From NCBI GenBank assembly GCA_904063045.1, contig CAJFCJ010000087.1:1-46380 (forward strand): a stretch of DNA of 46,380 nt, in the 5' to 3' direction. This document shows positions 1 through 11,250 of this stretch, piece after piece. The notes beneath the pieces were generated by a model. The model saw only the letters and a program-made list of their open reading frames with translations. It searched no databases and had not been told where the DNA came from. Source of the stretch: Dimorphilus gyrociliatus (taxonomy: Eukaryota > Annelida > Polychaeta > Dinophilidae). A program made the position numbers and the translations under genes. Position 1 is the first letter of the stretch. Every line of letters starts with the position of its first letter.

Positions 1-620
1 ATTTGGAGGCTTTAATATCTCCTATTAATAAATCATAATTAGATTTTCCAGATCCCATTTTCCATATCAAACGCAAAAGTAAGTCTGAGCTTGAGGAATT
101 TCAAATCACTGTTTATGACTGTTTGAATAAATCAGCAAATCAGACCATACCTGGACAATCCTTCAGCTACTAGTTGCCATAACAAAACTACGAGTAAAGG
201 CCTATTGTTTATATATATATATATATACACATACAATATCTATATACATTGGCTTTAACAAAATATCAATGGATTTTCTAGCACTTGGAGATATAAGCCC
301 TGTATTTTTAATATAATCATTTGTTCTCAGTATGTACTTGCTTAGTATTTGAGCGATAAAATAGATAAATTTGTCATATTGTAAAAGAGAGAAAAAAATA
401 TTTAAACCATGCCATTAATAGGATAAAGTAGCCCTAGTAAACCCAAATCATCAGAATTTAGTTAGATTTTAACAATATTTTAAATGACCCTTAAACTATA
501 CAAATACTTCAATCCAATCTCGACATTGCCTTGACTCAGAGCCAAGCACAGATATAGCCTTTATTAACACAATGAATTGATATAAGTTGTATATTAGTAG
601 AGCAACTATGATTATGATTT
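1..620. other. intergenic, no gene recognised
   Basis: No long open frame or recognisable protein segment is seen on either strand. It holds a short AT microsatellite (about 210-227) and generally AT-rich unique-looking DNA. Confidence 0.5.
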
Positions 621-624
621 TCTT

Positions 625-906
625 TTATTGAAAATTTTTTGACAATCGCAGTGTAGAAAAAAATAACAGGTCAGGAGAATAAGGTGGCCATGGTAAAATC
701 CTGATATACTTCAACTTCAACAACTTGACCGTCTTTGCCTTAAGGCAGGATGAATTATCCGGCTGAAAAATGAACATTTTTGGCAATTTCTCACTGAATT
801 TGGGTATGACCTTATAATAGTCTAGCCCATTCAAGGAGAACTGACATTCATAAGATATTATGAAGAGTTTCCAATCAGTAATCTCTTCTATCCAATTGGA
901 GCGCAT
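625..906 (-). pseudogene. Tc1-like transposase C-terminal remnant
   Basis: The minus-strand frame contains a segment matching the second half of Tc1-family DDE transposases: an F-Q-x-DN-x-S-C-x-KAK-like block followed by LPWPPYSPDL, the block before the last catalytic acidic residue in Tc1 elements. The part before it (about 45 residues) is only loosely transposase-like, and the frame ends shortly after the SPDL block without the usual NPIENLW. No terminal inverted repeats were found. This is a decayed Tc1/mariner-superfamily copy with no evidence of activity. Confidence 0.7.
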
Positions 907-2110
907 ATCTACTCTCTTCTCCCTGCTTTTTCTGGATAATGCATGGTGCTGTTTTATTTTCTCTTATTGCCACCATTTTTGTTAGAGTTTTCTGTAATGT
1001 CCATCTACTAAAATCTGTTTGACAAATGATTACTTGTATTTTGAGGAAATTATCCTCTCTCCCCTCTACTTTTTCTTTCTAATTTCTCTTTTAAATCTTG
1101 ATCTTAGTCTTTTTCAAGACTTCTTCAGGCCTCTCACAATTAAAGGTTGGTTTGGAAATATGCAATTGGTAACTGACCAATAAAATGGTTTTAAGCATTT
1201 ATGATATTTATGTAGGGAAAAGAAAATGGATAATTTTCTCAGAAATTTCAATACCCTAACCAAACCCTGCAAAAACCAACTAAAATTCAATTCATCCCAA
1301 GTTATATAAATCAAAATCATGAAAGAAGAAAGAGTTTAACAACAAGTAAAAAGACTAAGAGAGAATTAAGAAGTATTCATAATAATGATATCAGGTCATC
1401 AGATATTTTACTGAAGTGTTCAAGTCAGGTGAATAGTTTGCTAAATGAGGAAAATTTGAGAAGGTTAGCCAATATCACCAGAGAGAAGAATAGACCTAGA
1501 ACAGCAAATCGTTCTTTTTTGGAAATAAATATTGATTTTCTTCCTGAAAATTTCCTGAAAAGAGATGTTTTTGTTTAAGATTAAGGAAAAAAAAATCAAT
1601 TAACCTTACACTGTTTTTTTCAACAAGTTTTTCACAACAAGTTGGTCACATAATGAAACTTTAATGAATTTCCAATGTTTTCATATATAAAACATGGCTT
1701 ATTTTAGTGTTGGAGGTAAAATTAGCAGAAAATTCTAAAAACAGGAATTGCACGAGAAATTTCGTCTGTGACTATGCTTGATGCAGCTAGGTCTTTTGTC
1801 TTTTGCTTTGATGCTTCAACTCCACCAGTTTTCAGAGTAAAAAATGAATATTTTCTAATAAAGAATTCAATTGTAAAGTTTTATCAACAAACTTGTTATA
1901 TTGATATTTCACATAGAAGATGTAAATTTATTGATACAAGTCCTTTTTGTAAAAATACTTTGAAATAAATTATTTATTAAATGTCAAATAAATTTTCAAA
2001 GGCATATTTTTTATTGAGTAATTGTCTGTACGTTTTGAATAATTAATAGACTCAGTCTCTCCTCCCTCCAACGTCTGACTGTTTAATTATCATATTTCAA
2101 TATTTAATTT
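907..2110. other. intergenic, no gene recognised
   Basis: Short open frames occur on both strands (for example 1768-1968 on plus) but none shows a domain, signal peptide plus splice site, or other gene-like context. Probably decayed transposon DNA and spacer. Confidence 0.4.
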
Positions 2111-2120
2111 GAAATAGAAA

Positions 2121-2130
2121 TATATAAAAG
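2121..2130 (+). promoter_or_regulatory. TATA box of the F5/8C-FAMeT gene
   Basis: TATATAAAAG lies 37 nt before the ATG at 2167, so a start site about 30 nt downstream would give a 5' leader of only 10-20 nt. The same tight TATA-ATG spacing is seen at 4935 for the next gene. Confidence 0.5.
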
Positions 2131-2166
2131 ACAATATTTGGAGCAGAAAAATAAAAGTTCTCCGAA

Positions 2167-4328
2167 ATGTCGACATTTATGTCAATTCTTTGTTTTTTAA
2201 CAATATATTTAAATATCTCTAATTGTTGTATAAATGGTTTAGAATCAATAGGTAAAGTATTAGAGATTTTTTGTTTAATGTTTTTATATTCTAACTTTCT
2301 TTTAAAAATTTATAGATGGAAAATTTATTAATATTGCTAATGTGAAAAATATGGCAACATGTAAAGAATCTTCAACCTATAATAATAATTATAAATGTGA
2401 AAATGCTTTGAAGCCTAGATGGACAAGTGCAATGGAGTGGATATCAAAATGTAATCCAAACTCTTGCCATAGGCAATGGATAATTATTCAATTTAAAAAG
2501 GAATATGACATTATTCAAATGGGTTTTCATCAAAGAGATATGAGTAACACATTAAAAACATCAAAAATAACAATTTCTATGGGAAATTATACTGTCAACT
2601 GCAAACTTAACTTGTATGAGACAAACATTTTATTTGACAGTAGGACTGGAGTAGCCATTTTAAGTGTAAAATTACAGAATTTTAAAGACGATAAAGCTAT
2701 TGTAAATTATGGATTTCCCGCAGTTCTTATATTTTCATATGATGGTAAAAAAAATACTAATTAATTAGTTAAAAACAACCTTTTATACTTAAATTGTATT
2801 AATATTTTTTTATACAGTAGAAGCAGTTTAAGATGATTTGCAATATAAAAATATAGCTGTTGAAAGTCAAGGAGCAAGTTGTATTGCATCTACAGGCAAT
2901 TGTTACCTGGCAATTGATCAAAATATCCATAAGAAGTGGATTGCAGACTGTCCAGCAGGAAATAATACCCGATGCAAAGGACAATTTATAAATGTTACAT
3001 TTGCCATTCCTTCAAAACCAGACTTGTTATGCATTGCTAACGCGTAACATTTATTTCATAATTTTCTCTGTTTACAGAACTCTGTATTATAATTATTTCT
3101 TTGATGTTCAATAGGCGAATCGATGAGACACAAACTAAACTTCTATCAGTGAAGTGGAGCTCTGGGTATTCTCATTCATTTTTACTTCCAAATAGTAGAA
3201 ATAGACAATGCATGAACTATAGTGGAGAAGCCACCATTGAACACTGGATTATATTAACAATTGAAAATGGCTATTCAAATAGGAAAATTGGTTTAGATTC
3301 AATAGATGTTTTTATAAAAAGTGATGAAAAACAACTAATCATTAAAATAATTTTTTAAATTCTTAACTTTTCAGAAAATCAAGAAGATATTTTTTCTATT
3401 CAACATACATTTTTTGTTCATTACTATGTACAGAAGTATTTGTTTAACAATTTCACTACACTGAGCTTCCAGGTTAGAGGTCAAGACAGGAATGGTAATG
3501 ATAGTTGTTCTTCTATTGAACTTTATCTTATTAACAATAATCAATCATACTTATCATTAAAACTCGAAATGAGAAGTGGAGACACTGATATTGAAAATTC
3601 ATATTTAAAACTATCACATTTGAATACAAACATTGTTCAATTCAATATTTCGCATTTTGTGACTGATTGTAAGAATTGGAGTTATTTTTGGTTTGAATTT
3701 GCAATTGGACAAGTTAAATTTGGTTTTGGACCACCAATAGCAACATCAGTAAATTACGTTTCAATTGAGGAAGACTATTTTGTAAATGTGGATCAAATCT
3801 TGTTTAAAAATCTTGTTAATGACACTATCAATGATGTTCAAATTAATCACAAAGGTTCTTGAACAAATTACTTTTTCATTAAGTTTGTAAACTTTATCTC
3901 CTTCAGGTGGAAGAAGAGTTACTATTTTGAATACTACTGAATACCAGTTTTGTGCATTATACAACTTCTTTAATGTGTTTATCTACACCTGTATACCATT
4001 CAAATCAAAACATTCATATCTCCAATTGAAATTGGAGAATGATAGATTATTAAAGATAAATCTTTTAAATCCAAAGATTTTTATCAATAAAGAATTTTCA
4101 TTGAAAGAAGATTTTATTAAAACTTTAAATGATTCTCTAAATTGGAATGATTTGAAAAACTTTAAAAGGTTTTGTATATCAGAAATGGTTAATATCAGAC
4201 AATTAAAAACAATAACATTAATTTGTAAAGTGTTGAAAAGTATTAAAAAGAAATCTATGATATTTAATTTAGAAAATATGGTTGAAAATTTATCATGTGA
4301 TTTATATTCTTCTGATTTGCTAAAATAA
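2167..4328 (+). CDS. secreted F5/8C-F5/8C-FAMeT-like modular protein (6 exons)
   Basis: Exons 2167-2251, 2316-2744, 2833-3043, 3115-3320, 3375-3854 and 3907-4328 join in frame to 610 codons; every junction is GT..AG, in phases 1,1,2,1,1. Residues 1-24 are a signal peptide (start MSTFMSILCFLTIYL). Residues about 30-171 are an F5/8 type C (discoidin/fucolectin-type) domain opening with INIANVKNMATCKESS. Residues 172-310 look like a second, more diverged one. Residues 311-470 resemble the farnesoic acid O-methyltransferase-like (FAMeT/Methyltransf_FA) beta domain, with FWFEFAIGQVKFGFG as its W/F-x-G-x(3)-G-x-G core. In animals this domain is usually a ligand-binding module of secreted proteins, not an enzyme. 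The last 140 residues match nothing I know. A TATA box precedes it and AATAAA follows at 4544. Extracellular carbohydrate or protein binding is likely; the ligand is unknown. The exon 3 acceptor (TTTAAG) is weak and the least certain junction. Confidence 0.72.
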
Positions 4329-4543
4329 AAAGCTAATGGTTATTGAATTCAAAAGGGAGAAATCTTTAAAAAAAACAGTCATTTTTGTTCAAAAATTCTA
4401 TTATGAATGTTTCTTTTAGAAATTATGAAAGCATTCTAAAGTTCAATGATTGTGCAAAGAAAAAAACTCTTCTATTCCGTTCATTAATTGTGTTAACATT
4501 ATGAATTTTATTGTTTTCTTCTATTAGAATCCCTTCCAATTAG

Positions 4544-4549
4544 AATAAA
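4544..4549 (+). terminator. candidate polyadenylation signal
   Basis: AATAAA about 215 nt after the stop codon of the 2167-4328 gene and upstream of the next gene's TATA box. Such hexamers are common by chance in AT-rich DNA, so this is a position-based guess. Confidence 0.3.
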
Positions 4550-4934
4550 GATTTTAATCTTGATCTTGTTTTTTGAGTCAACCGCAAAAAATTTACTTTT
4601 CTTTTTTAACCAAAAGTAATGGTTAACGATGGTTGTTGCGTCATATGGAAATATACAAAATATTCAAATCAAATTTATATATGATAAATATATGAGTTAA
4701 AAAATAAATAAACAATGGCAGTTGGAGTTCTTTGAAAAAATCACAGCCAAAATACAAATGTTAGATATGTGGATGATCTAATTAAGTGTTAATATGAAAA
4801 AAATACGGTTATTAAATATAAATATTAATAAGTTGCTGGTGTTTTAGTGAAGAGTGATATTTAGTGGAAAATTTTTAATAATCTGTTATTCTTTACATCT
4901 GAATGAGAATAATAGAGTGGAAAATATGTTCTTT

Positions 4935-4942
4935 TATATAAA
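4935..4942 (+). promoter_or_regulatory. TATA box of small secreted-protein gene
   Basis: TATATAAA sits 45 nt before the ATG at 4987, a distance that allows a start site at about -30 with a short leader. It matches the arrangement at 2121 for the upstream gene. Confidence 0.45.
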
Positions 4943-4986
4943 ACTGTATAAGTACGAAAGAGCTAAAGTTTTAATCACTATTAAAT

Positions 4987-5524
4987 ATGAAGTCGTGTTT
5001 GGTTTTGCTAGTCTATTTTACATTGAAAACTTTTAGTAGTGGCAATTGTTCAACTGAGCCGTTTGGTGGCAATTCTGAAATTGAAAAACATAGGATAGAA
5101 TTAATAAAACTTGGAAAAAAATTAATTAGGGTAAATGTTCTATTTATTTTACATATTGTTCTATTTTTCATTTTCTTTGCAGGAGGATCTTTGGGGGGAA
5201 GATGAAAGGGCAATAAGCACTTATCAAGTTCTGTATGAAAAAGCCTCCATTGAAAAGAAAACTTTTATAATTGTTCGAATTTTTATAGAACAATTAATAA
5301 ATGAGAAAACGAATACACAAAGTTGTTTAAACAACAAAAAATTGGATATAATTAAACTTTTTATAGTTAGATCAGAAAAGTTATTTTCTCTCATTAAAAT
5401 GCAGCATTCAAGAAAAAGAATAGCTGTAAAAAATTTGAAAAATTCTGAATATTTGAAAAAGCTACCAAAGTGCTTCATTTTCATTAATCGAATTACTACG
5501 GCATTTGAAAGTTTTACGTTGTGA
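4987..5524 (+). CDS. small secreted helical protein, unknown family (2 exons)
   Basis: Exon 1 (4987-5130) and exon 2 (5183-5524) join in phase 0 across a 52-nt GTAAAT..TTGCAG intron to give 161 residues. The N-terminus (MKSCLVLLVYFTLKTFSSG) is a clear signal peptide. The mature part is rich in Lys, Ile and Leu, predicted mostly helical by eye, with only a few cysteines (two near the start and middle, one near the C-terminal end), no glycosylation-rich stretch and no membrane segment. I do not recognise the family. It follows the F5/8C gene on the same strand with its own TATA box, so it is an independent gene. The acidic LWGEDER segment right after the intron is the most distinctive piece for a search. 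Confidence 0.6.
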
Positions 5525-5529
5525 ATATA

Positions 5530-6385
5530 TCTTTTATATTTACGTTACGTTTATTTTTTTTTTGGTTGTTGTTGCTTTTTAATATTCATTTGTGCATAAA
5601 AATACATCTGACGAATGTTTGGTTAACCATATTTTCGTATTGATATTTCCGCAATAAAATAGGCCTAATGTGGTTTTTATAGCTAATTTAAATATTATCC
5701 AGATTGCTACATTCAATTTAACTAATCATTAATTCATTTAGTGGAATCTAGCTTTTTAATAAATCGTAGGCCTACTACCTTTATTTAGACTGTATTTTAA
5801 TTTTGGAACATCTAGCGCCATCTACTAGATAAATATAATTGAATTGAGAATTTTCTGATTGAATTTATTTTTCTATTATACTAATATTTATTTATAAACA
5901 ATTGTTATGCAAAAAATTATTTAATACTAAAAAAAATGGCGACAAAGCAAAACACAAATGCCAACATAACGTATTCTTATTGACACTCGATAGTTTTCGT
6001 CTATTGATGTCAATTATCTAACATATAGGCTTTCGGCCTAATCAGTTGAATTCTCCCGTTAATGATAACCATAAATAATGATTGATAAATTAAATTATAT
6101 GGAAGATATTGACAATTTCATTAGATGGCTGGCCTTTTTAAGCAGTTGATGATCATAGAGCAACAGGTCAGGTTGGTTCAATGTTCGAGTGTATTCATAC
6201 TGCAGGGAATTCAAATTTCACTCCATGATGGATGGTAAATTTGAAGGATGTCTATAAAATACAAAAAGTCTGTTTATTAAATAGACGTGGGTCTTTAGGT
6301 AGAAATTCTCTTTATGCGTGTGTCTCCATTTCTCTCTCTCTCCTCCTCCTCTTCCTCTTCTTAATTTCATATTAAAGATTATTCC
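5530..6385. other. intergenic; pyrimidine tract at its end
   Basis: No recognisable coding sequence. A CT-rich tract (6333-6362) leads into the CTTAG acceptor-like site before the discoidin remnant at 6391. Confidence 0.4.
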
Positions 6386-6390
6386 CCTTA

Positions 6391-6801
6391 GGTGACCAAC
6401 TCAAAAATTTTGATATAAAACTCAAACACAGTCCGAGTGATAAAATAACCACAACTATTTGCGAAAGCCAAGACAATACTGAACTTAGTCCAGCAGAAAA
6501 TATAAAAGATTACAGATACTTTATTTGCCAGCCAAATTCCATTGGATCATATTTGGAAATTAGACAGGCTGAAAATAATACTGTATATTGATAATATGCG
6601 ATATAAGAGTTTACGGAGATTATATCTGTAAAAGATATGTTTATTTATTAGTTAATAAATCAACACAAACGAAAATTTTTGATAAGGAATTTCAACTTTT
6701 CCTCAGGTAGTCCAAGATTTCAAACATATAAAATATTCTAAGATAGTGATAATACAACCCTGCAAAGTGGAAGATATTTATTGATGATTGTACATGATTG
6801 A
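6391..6801 (+). pseudogene. broken discoidin (fucolectin-type) exons
   Basis: An open stretch at 6391-6591 starts at a splice-acceptor-like CCCTTAG and reads GDQLKNFDIKLKHS..., then YFICQPNSIGSYLEIRQ. This is the usual second half of a fucolectin-type F5/8C domain (the Y-x-C-x(5)-GxYLxI strand pair), stopping before the LxxCEVEV end strand. About 115 nt later, after TTTCCTCAG, a second stretch (6707-6801) shows a SGRYLLMI strand but carries an in-frame TAA after about 10 codons. No start or signal peptide is visible upstream. Most simply these are leftover exons of a lectin gene of the same family as its neighbours. Confidence 0.5.
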
Positions 6802-6877
6802 TAGTAAAAAACTACTGAAACTGATATTTTATCTCCCCTTTGTAAGATAAGATTTTTAATTCTAAATTTTCTATAAA

Positions 6878-6903
6878 ATCATCATCATCATCAGCAGCAG
6901 CAG
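6878..6903. repeat. ATC/AGC trinucleotide microsatellite
   Basis: A run of ATC units passes directly into a run of AGC units in non-coding DNA. Confidence 0.8.
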
Positions 6904-7256
6904 AACTTTAACAATAACAGAATACATAATAAACTAATTACCAAGTCAACATTAAATTAGTCATTAACATGGTATGAATAAATGTCAAACAAAAACAGTA
7001 GGTTATCAATAATTATAGATCAATATAATATGTTTTAACACTTTCTTGTTTGATCGATAAATTTCTCATTTATCTTTGGGATTTCATAAGCAATAAAAAG
7101 TATAAACATCTGGAATTCTTGTCAAGATGAGACAAAATGGCTAAAGTATTAGAGGTCTATCAATAATAATTTTAGTGTCAACTTCCGGTTTGAAAATTAC
7201 CAATTGTTACTTAACTCTATTCATTTTTATGGAGGAATGAATTTAGATGGATGAGT

Positions 7257-8237
7257 TCATTCTTCAATTTCGCATATGCTAATGAGTGTTTTAGCATAAA
7301 TATGAATAGTTAATAGTCTATTAGCTCTTTCTCCACAGTTGAAATGTAAATTATTCTCATCCTGTTTACAGACTAATATTCCTCCATTTTCCAATTTGCT
7401 GTATACAGTTACCATTAAGTTTTTATCCGAAGAGCTTACTATTTTAATGATTTTGTTTGAGTAATAACTCAAATAAATGGACGACTGGTCGAGTTTTAAG
7501 CATGTTTCTTTATTCCTGTCAACCAGAACGCCAATGTCCATAGAACATTTGGCTGTTAACAACAGCTTGATTTTGTTATGCATTTCATTGTGACACTTAA
7601 GGGGTTGTATTGTATGTTTTGCCCATTCTCCAGGATCATTTAGATCACCATACGAGGTTCTTATCAGTGGAAGTCTTTCAGATAAAACTGCCAGTTTCCC
7701 ATTAAGATTGAAATTCTTATTATAATCTAAATTTCCAGACATGGGACAAGAGTTAGCCGCATTTGTTTCACAAGGTTGAGTTATTATGCATTTGCAAATG
7801 CCATCTTTTGCGCTGTTCAAAAGGTGGTTTGTCCCATCAAGGAATTGGAATGAATATGATTTGGGTGATGCTTCAACTGCTTGTAATGCCATTTCCTGCG
7901 AGCAATTCTTTGAAAATTGAATCAATTCTCTTAATTCTTCATAAGTTAGAGTTGAATAATTTATATTAATTATTTTTTTGGTTGATGACTTAAGCTTAAC
8001 ATTCTGTTGAACATCGTTACCGATTTCCATTTCAATAATATCTCCATTCAAGAACGAACATTTCACTTCAGCTATGTTGCCATTGGCGATAGGTTGAATA
8101 TTATATGTTGATGTATTATAACTGTTGAAAAACAACGCCTCTAAACAGTCTCTGTAAATAGGCGTTGATAATCTACATCTTATTAAAAGACTACTTAGAA
8201 GAATGATAAGATTGTTGTTCATCCCAATTGCATTCAC
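7257..8237 (-). CDS. secreted fibrinogen-like plus discoidin-like protein (single exon)
   Basis: An intronless 326-codon frame; the second ATG (8222) gives a better signal peptide (MNNNLIILLSSLLIRCRLS) and may be the true start. Residues about 30-215 follow the layout of the fibrinogen-like/contactin-associated-protein region: DCLEALF..STYNIQPIANG..AEVKCSF, then a Cys cluster (CKC..PC..SC) followed by GKLAVLSERLPLIRTSYGD, which resembles the module's K-x-x-LPV-x-x-x-x-GD segment. Residues about 220-326 look like the later half of a discoidin domain, with LVDRNKETCLKL and the closing LISICEIEE, a counterpart of the L-x-x-CEVEV strand. The lack of introns contrasts with the neighbouring lectin-like genes and raises the possibility of a retrocopy. 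It probably encodes an extracellular recognition protein; the ligand is unknown. Confidence 0.65.
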   Translation of the reverse strand: MNAIGMNNNLIILLSSLLIRCRLSTPIYRDCLEALFFNSYNTSTYNIQPIANGNIAEVKCSFLNGDIIEMEIGNDVQQNVKLKSSTKKIININYSTLTYEELRELIQFSKNCSQEMALQAVEASPKSYSFQFLDGTNHLLNSAKDGICKCIITQPCETNAANSCPMSGNLDYNKNFNLNGKLAVLSERLPLIRTSYGDLNDPGEWAKHTIQPLKCHNEMHNKIKLLLTAKCSMDIGVLVDRNKETCLKLDQSSIYLSYYSNKIIKIVSSSDKNLMVTVYSKLENGGILVCKQDENNLHFNCGERANRLLTIHIYAKTLISICEIEE

Positions 8238-8239
8238 TC

Positions 8240-11200
8240 ACCACAGTACAGAGTCCTTTGTTGAATAGAAAAATGGCATTTGTCTTACTTGTATTGAATA
8301 TAATCAATAATTAAAATCATAGTGTTTATTAATTCATCAAGATTTACAGAAACGGAGCTAAATCAGTGAATGATCAATAATTAATAATTGCTTTTAATTT
8401 TGCAGTTTTACAGTCATTTCCCCTCAATCATTTTTGCCGAAAGTTTACTATTGTTGACAATTAGCAACAGTATATGATACTTTTCATATCAAGAACAAAA
8501 ACTATATTCTCTGCATCTTCAACAATTTTAGATAATAAACACCTTGAACTAGGCCTAAGAAAAGATTCAAAGTTCCATCAATGTTTTCTGGACGATAGTA
8601 TTCTGGACTTTATATTCATATAAACTGGTAGTGTTGGGTGATTGTTATTTACATCTCTTTAATGAAGAAAAATAAATCTTACATATTTATATTTTGAAAT
8701 TGTGATAAGAAAAGTAGTGTTAACTTTCTTGAATAGTTTTAAATTTTGCAGTTTTCCTTTGCAGTGTTGTAGTTGAACTTAGAATTGGGCGAAATAGTGG
8801 TGTCATGCTTAATGGATATTTCTTTCTCTTCTCTCCAATAAGATTTTCATTGATTATTTGATTGAAAATCTATTATTAAGTAATAGAAATATTGTTAAAT
8901 GTAATTAATGTATTCTCTCTCTCTCTCTCTAATATGAATGAAATGTTAATGACAAAACTTGCTGAAAAAACACTTTTCTTTTCCATAATAAAGCAAAAAA
9001 AAAGGAAATTTCAATACAAATTTGCAATTTTTTTGACTATTACAAATATTTTTAAAATCTTTAGTATTCTATGTGAACTTTTTGGAAATTTTCACACAAT
9101 TGACAATAACTAATGAATTTTTTATCATCTTACATAGAACAGTATATTCAAATGGCATTGTATTATTCATATAGAATATTATGCAAAATGGAGGACAGAC
9201 CATGACTGCAGATTGCATTGAAGCTCAAACTCATCAATACAATTAATAGACTATATCTTATTATAGCAACAGCTTGAAATAATTAATGAAAGCTTTTAGT
9301 TCCCCTTGCATCATTGTATATATTGTATTTTCATTTCCCCTATAATATAATACTTCTTGCAAACGTCTTGTAGAGGGAGCCACCATTCACCAAATATTAT
9401 TAATATGAACCTTTTTTTCTGTCTAAATCTAATTAAAATGAATTTATTAATTGAATAGAGTGTTCAATTCATCAAGCAACTACAACAAAACATAATTGAA
9501 TAAACACATCATCTTTACAGATGACTTTAAAAGTGAAAATAATAATAGAGAACAACATTTTGTGGATTCTAAACCCATCACAAATATTTGGCAAAAAACA
9601 CTAAAGGAGTTAGAGACCAGACTAATAGTTAGGTTAAGAGTTTAGGTAATATTTATAAAGAAAATTCTCAAAGTTTCAAGTATAATTAACAATGCTAATC
9701 AATCACAGAAAATAGGACTAATTCGCACACTTTCATATCTTTGTCATATTCTATTATTGCAATTAAATTTTTTAATTGTCAAACCTCCAATTCTAATACG
9801 AAAAACTGATGAAATATCACATCTATCTGAATGGCAGTAATTAGAGTTTATTATAAGCAAAGCAGGTAAAATATTCAAAATCTTTAAATTCATAACGAGA
9901 GACAGAGTCAGAGAGAGATAAATCTCTCAATTAGAAATTTTGAAAATTACCCTGAAAATCTGGCTTTAATTGATGTGTCTAATCATTAAATGTGTATTGA
10001 ACATCAACAAATAAATATTTAGTTGTTAATAAAGAATAGCTTTTTCTATAATTTTCATTTCATCGATATAAATTATAAAAATTACCAAAAATATCACTAA
10101 TAACGCCCCTAAATAAAACACTAATTAAGCGATCTAGCAAATTAGTCATAGATAATCCATATACAGTGGTGAAAGAAATTTTTCATTTGATGGTCTATTT
10201 TTTTGTAAGGGCTATGTTGAAGGGTAATCAATGGCCTTCTTTTAAAAAAATATTGACTAAAATGTAGGAAATTTTGTCTAGTTTTATGAATAGTTTTCAG
10301 ATACTCTCTACCTAGATGCTTCAAATGAAAATCGTGAGGATTTATATACTTTGAGGTTTGCCTCTGATATCCAATCATCACTTTACAGTTGCCGAAATGT
10401 GTAGTTCATATTTATCTTTAGTAACAAGATGTTACAAGGTTCAACATTTAGGAAGGTTAATTTGAATTATAACTTGGCCAAACCTTAACTGGTAATTAAA
10501 GATGAGCCTTCAAGCTGACTAATCAAACCTCTGTTTGGCCAATGTTATAGCATTTTCTTGCATAGGTTTTAAGAGGTACATGTATAAGTTGCATAAGATA
10601 ATAGAGTTCAAGCATGTAAAATATAACCAAAGTTGTACAGTATAATTCCGTACGAAATTTTCCAGAATCTAACACTAGACAATGTTTGATCAATATTTGT
10701 TCAAATTATCAATAATAGTTTTTATATAATGATAAGTCAAATTCAAATAGCCAAAGGTTGACTGAAAAAGAAATTTGGTGAAAAATGATTAGGTCTAGGG
10801 AGGAAGAGAGGCAAGGAGCGACAGAGTAACTGTTCTTCCATATTTATATTTCTCAATCATTGTCTCTCAATCCTTCTTGTCTCTTGCTCAATTGGTCCCT
10901 GCTTCTTGATATCTGTCTCACACTTTCTTTGGTCATATCTTTCAAGAATGACCAAGTAATAATTAAGAAACTAACAAGAAATGTAAAAATAGGTCTTTGG
11001 CAGTTTTCAATCAGACCTCTGGCCGTTTGAAATCAAGACTCTGGCCGTTTTCTACCCGGGAAAGCAGCAATCTGGTTCAAAAACTGAAACAAATATTTTT
11101 GGAAATAACATAGAAAGTGACAACTAATTGTTGACATTTTAAACTTTTTGCTGCAAAAAGCTTTTACAATCCTAGCATTTTTATACTTTCCAATTAGCTT

Positions 11201-11240
11201 AACAATTCACAATTTCTTTAATGGTTCAATTAATTTATTG
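8240..11240. other. long intergenic region, no gene recognised
   Basis: No domain, splice-supported exon or conserved transposase block was seen on either strand. It contains a CT microsatellite (8914-8930). The minus-strand frame at 10142-10381 has no recognisable motif. Confidence 0.4.
8914..8930. repeat. CT dinucleotide microsatellite
   Basis: Uninterrupted CT units in intergenic DNA; no associated gene. Confidence 0.85.
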
Positions 11241-11250
11241 GCTCTAAATT

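Noticed and set aside
1768-1968. 66-codon plus-strand frame before the first lectin-like gene.
   Set aside because: Its start is not linked to a signal peptide or splice sites and it contains no recognisable motif.
10142-10381. 79-codon minus-strand frame, basic and His-rich.
   Set aside because: I considered a transposase fragment, but none of the catalytic or helix-turn-helix blocks are present.
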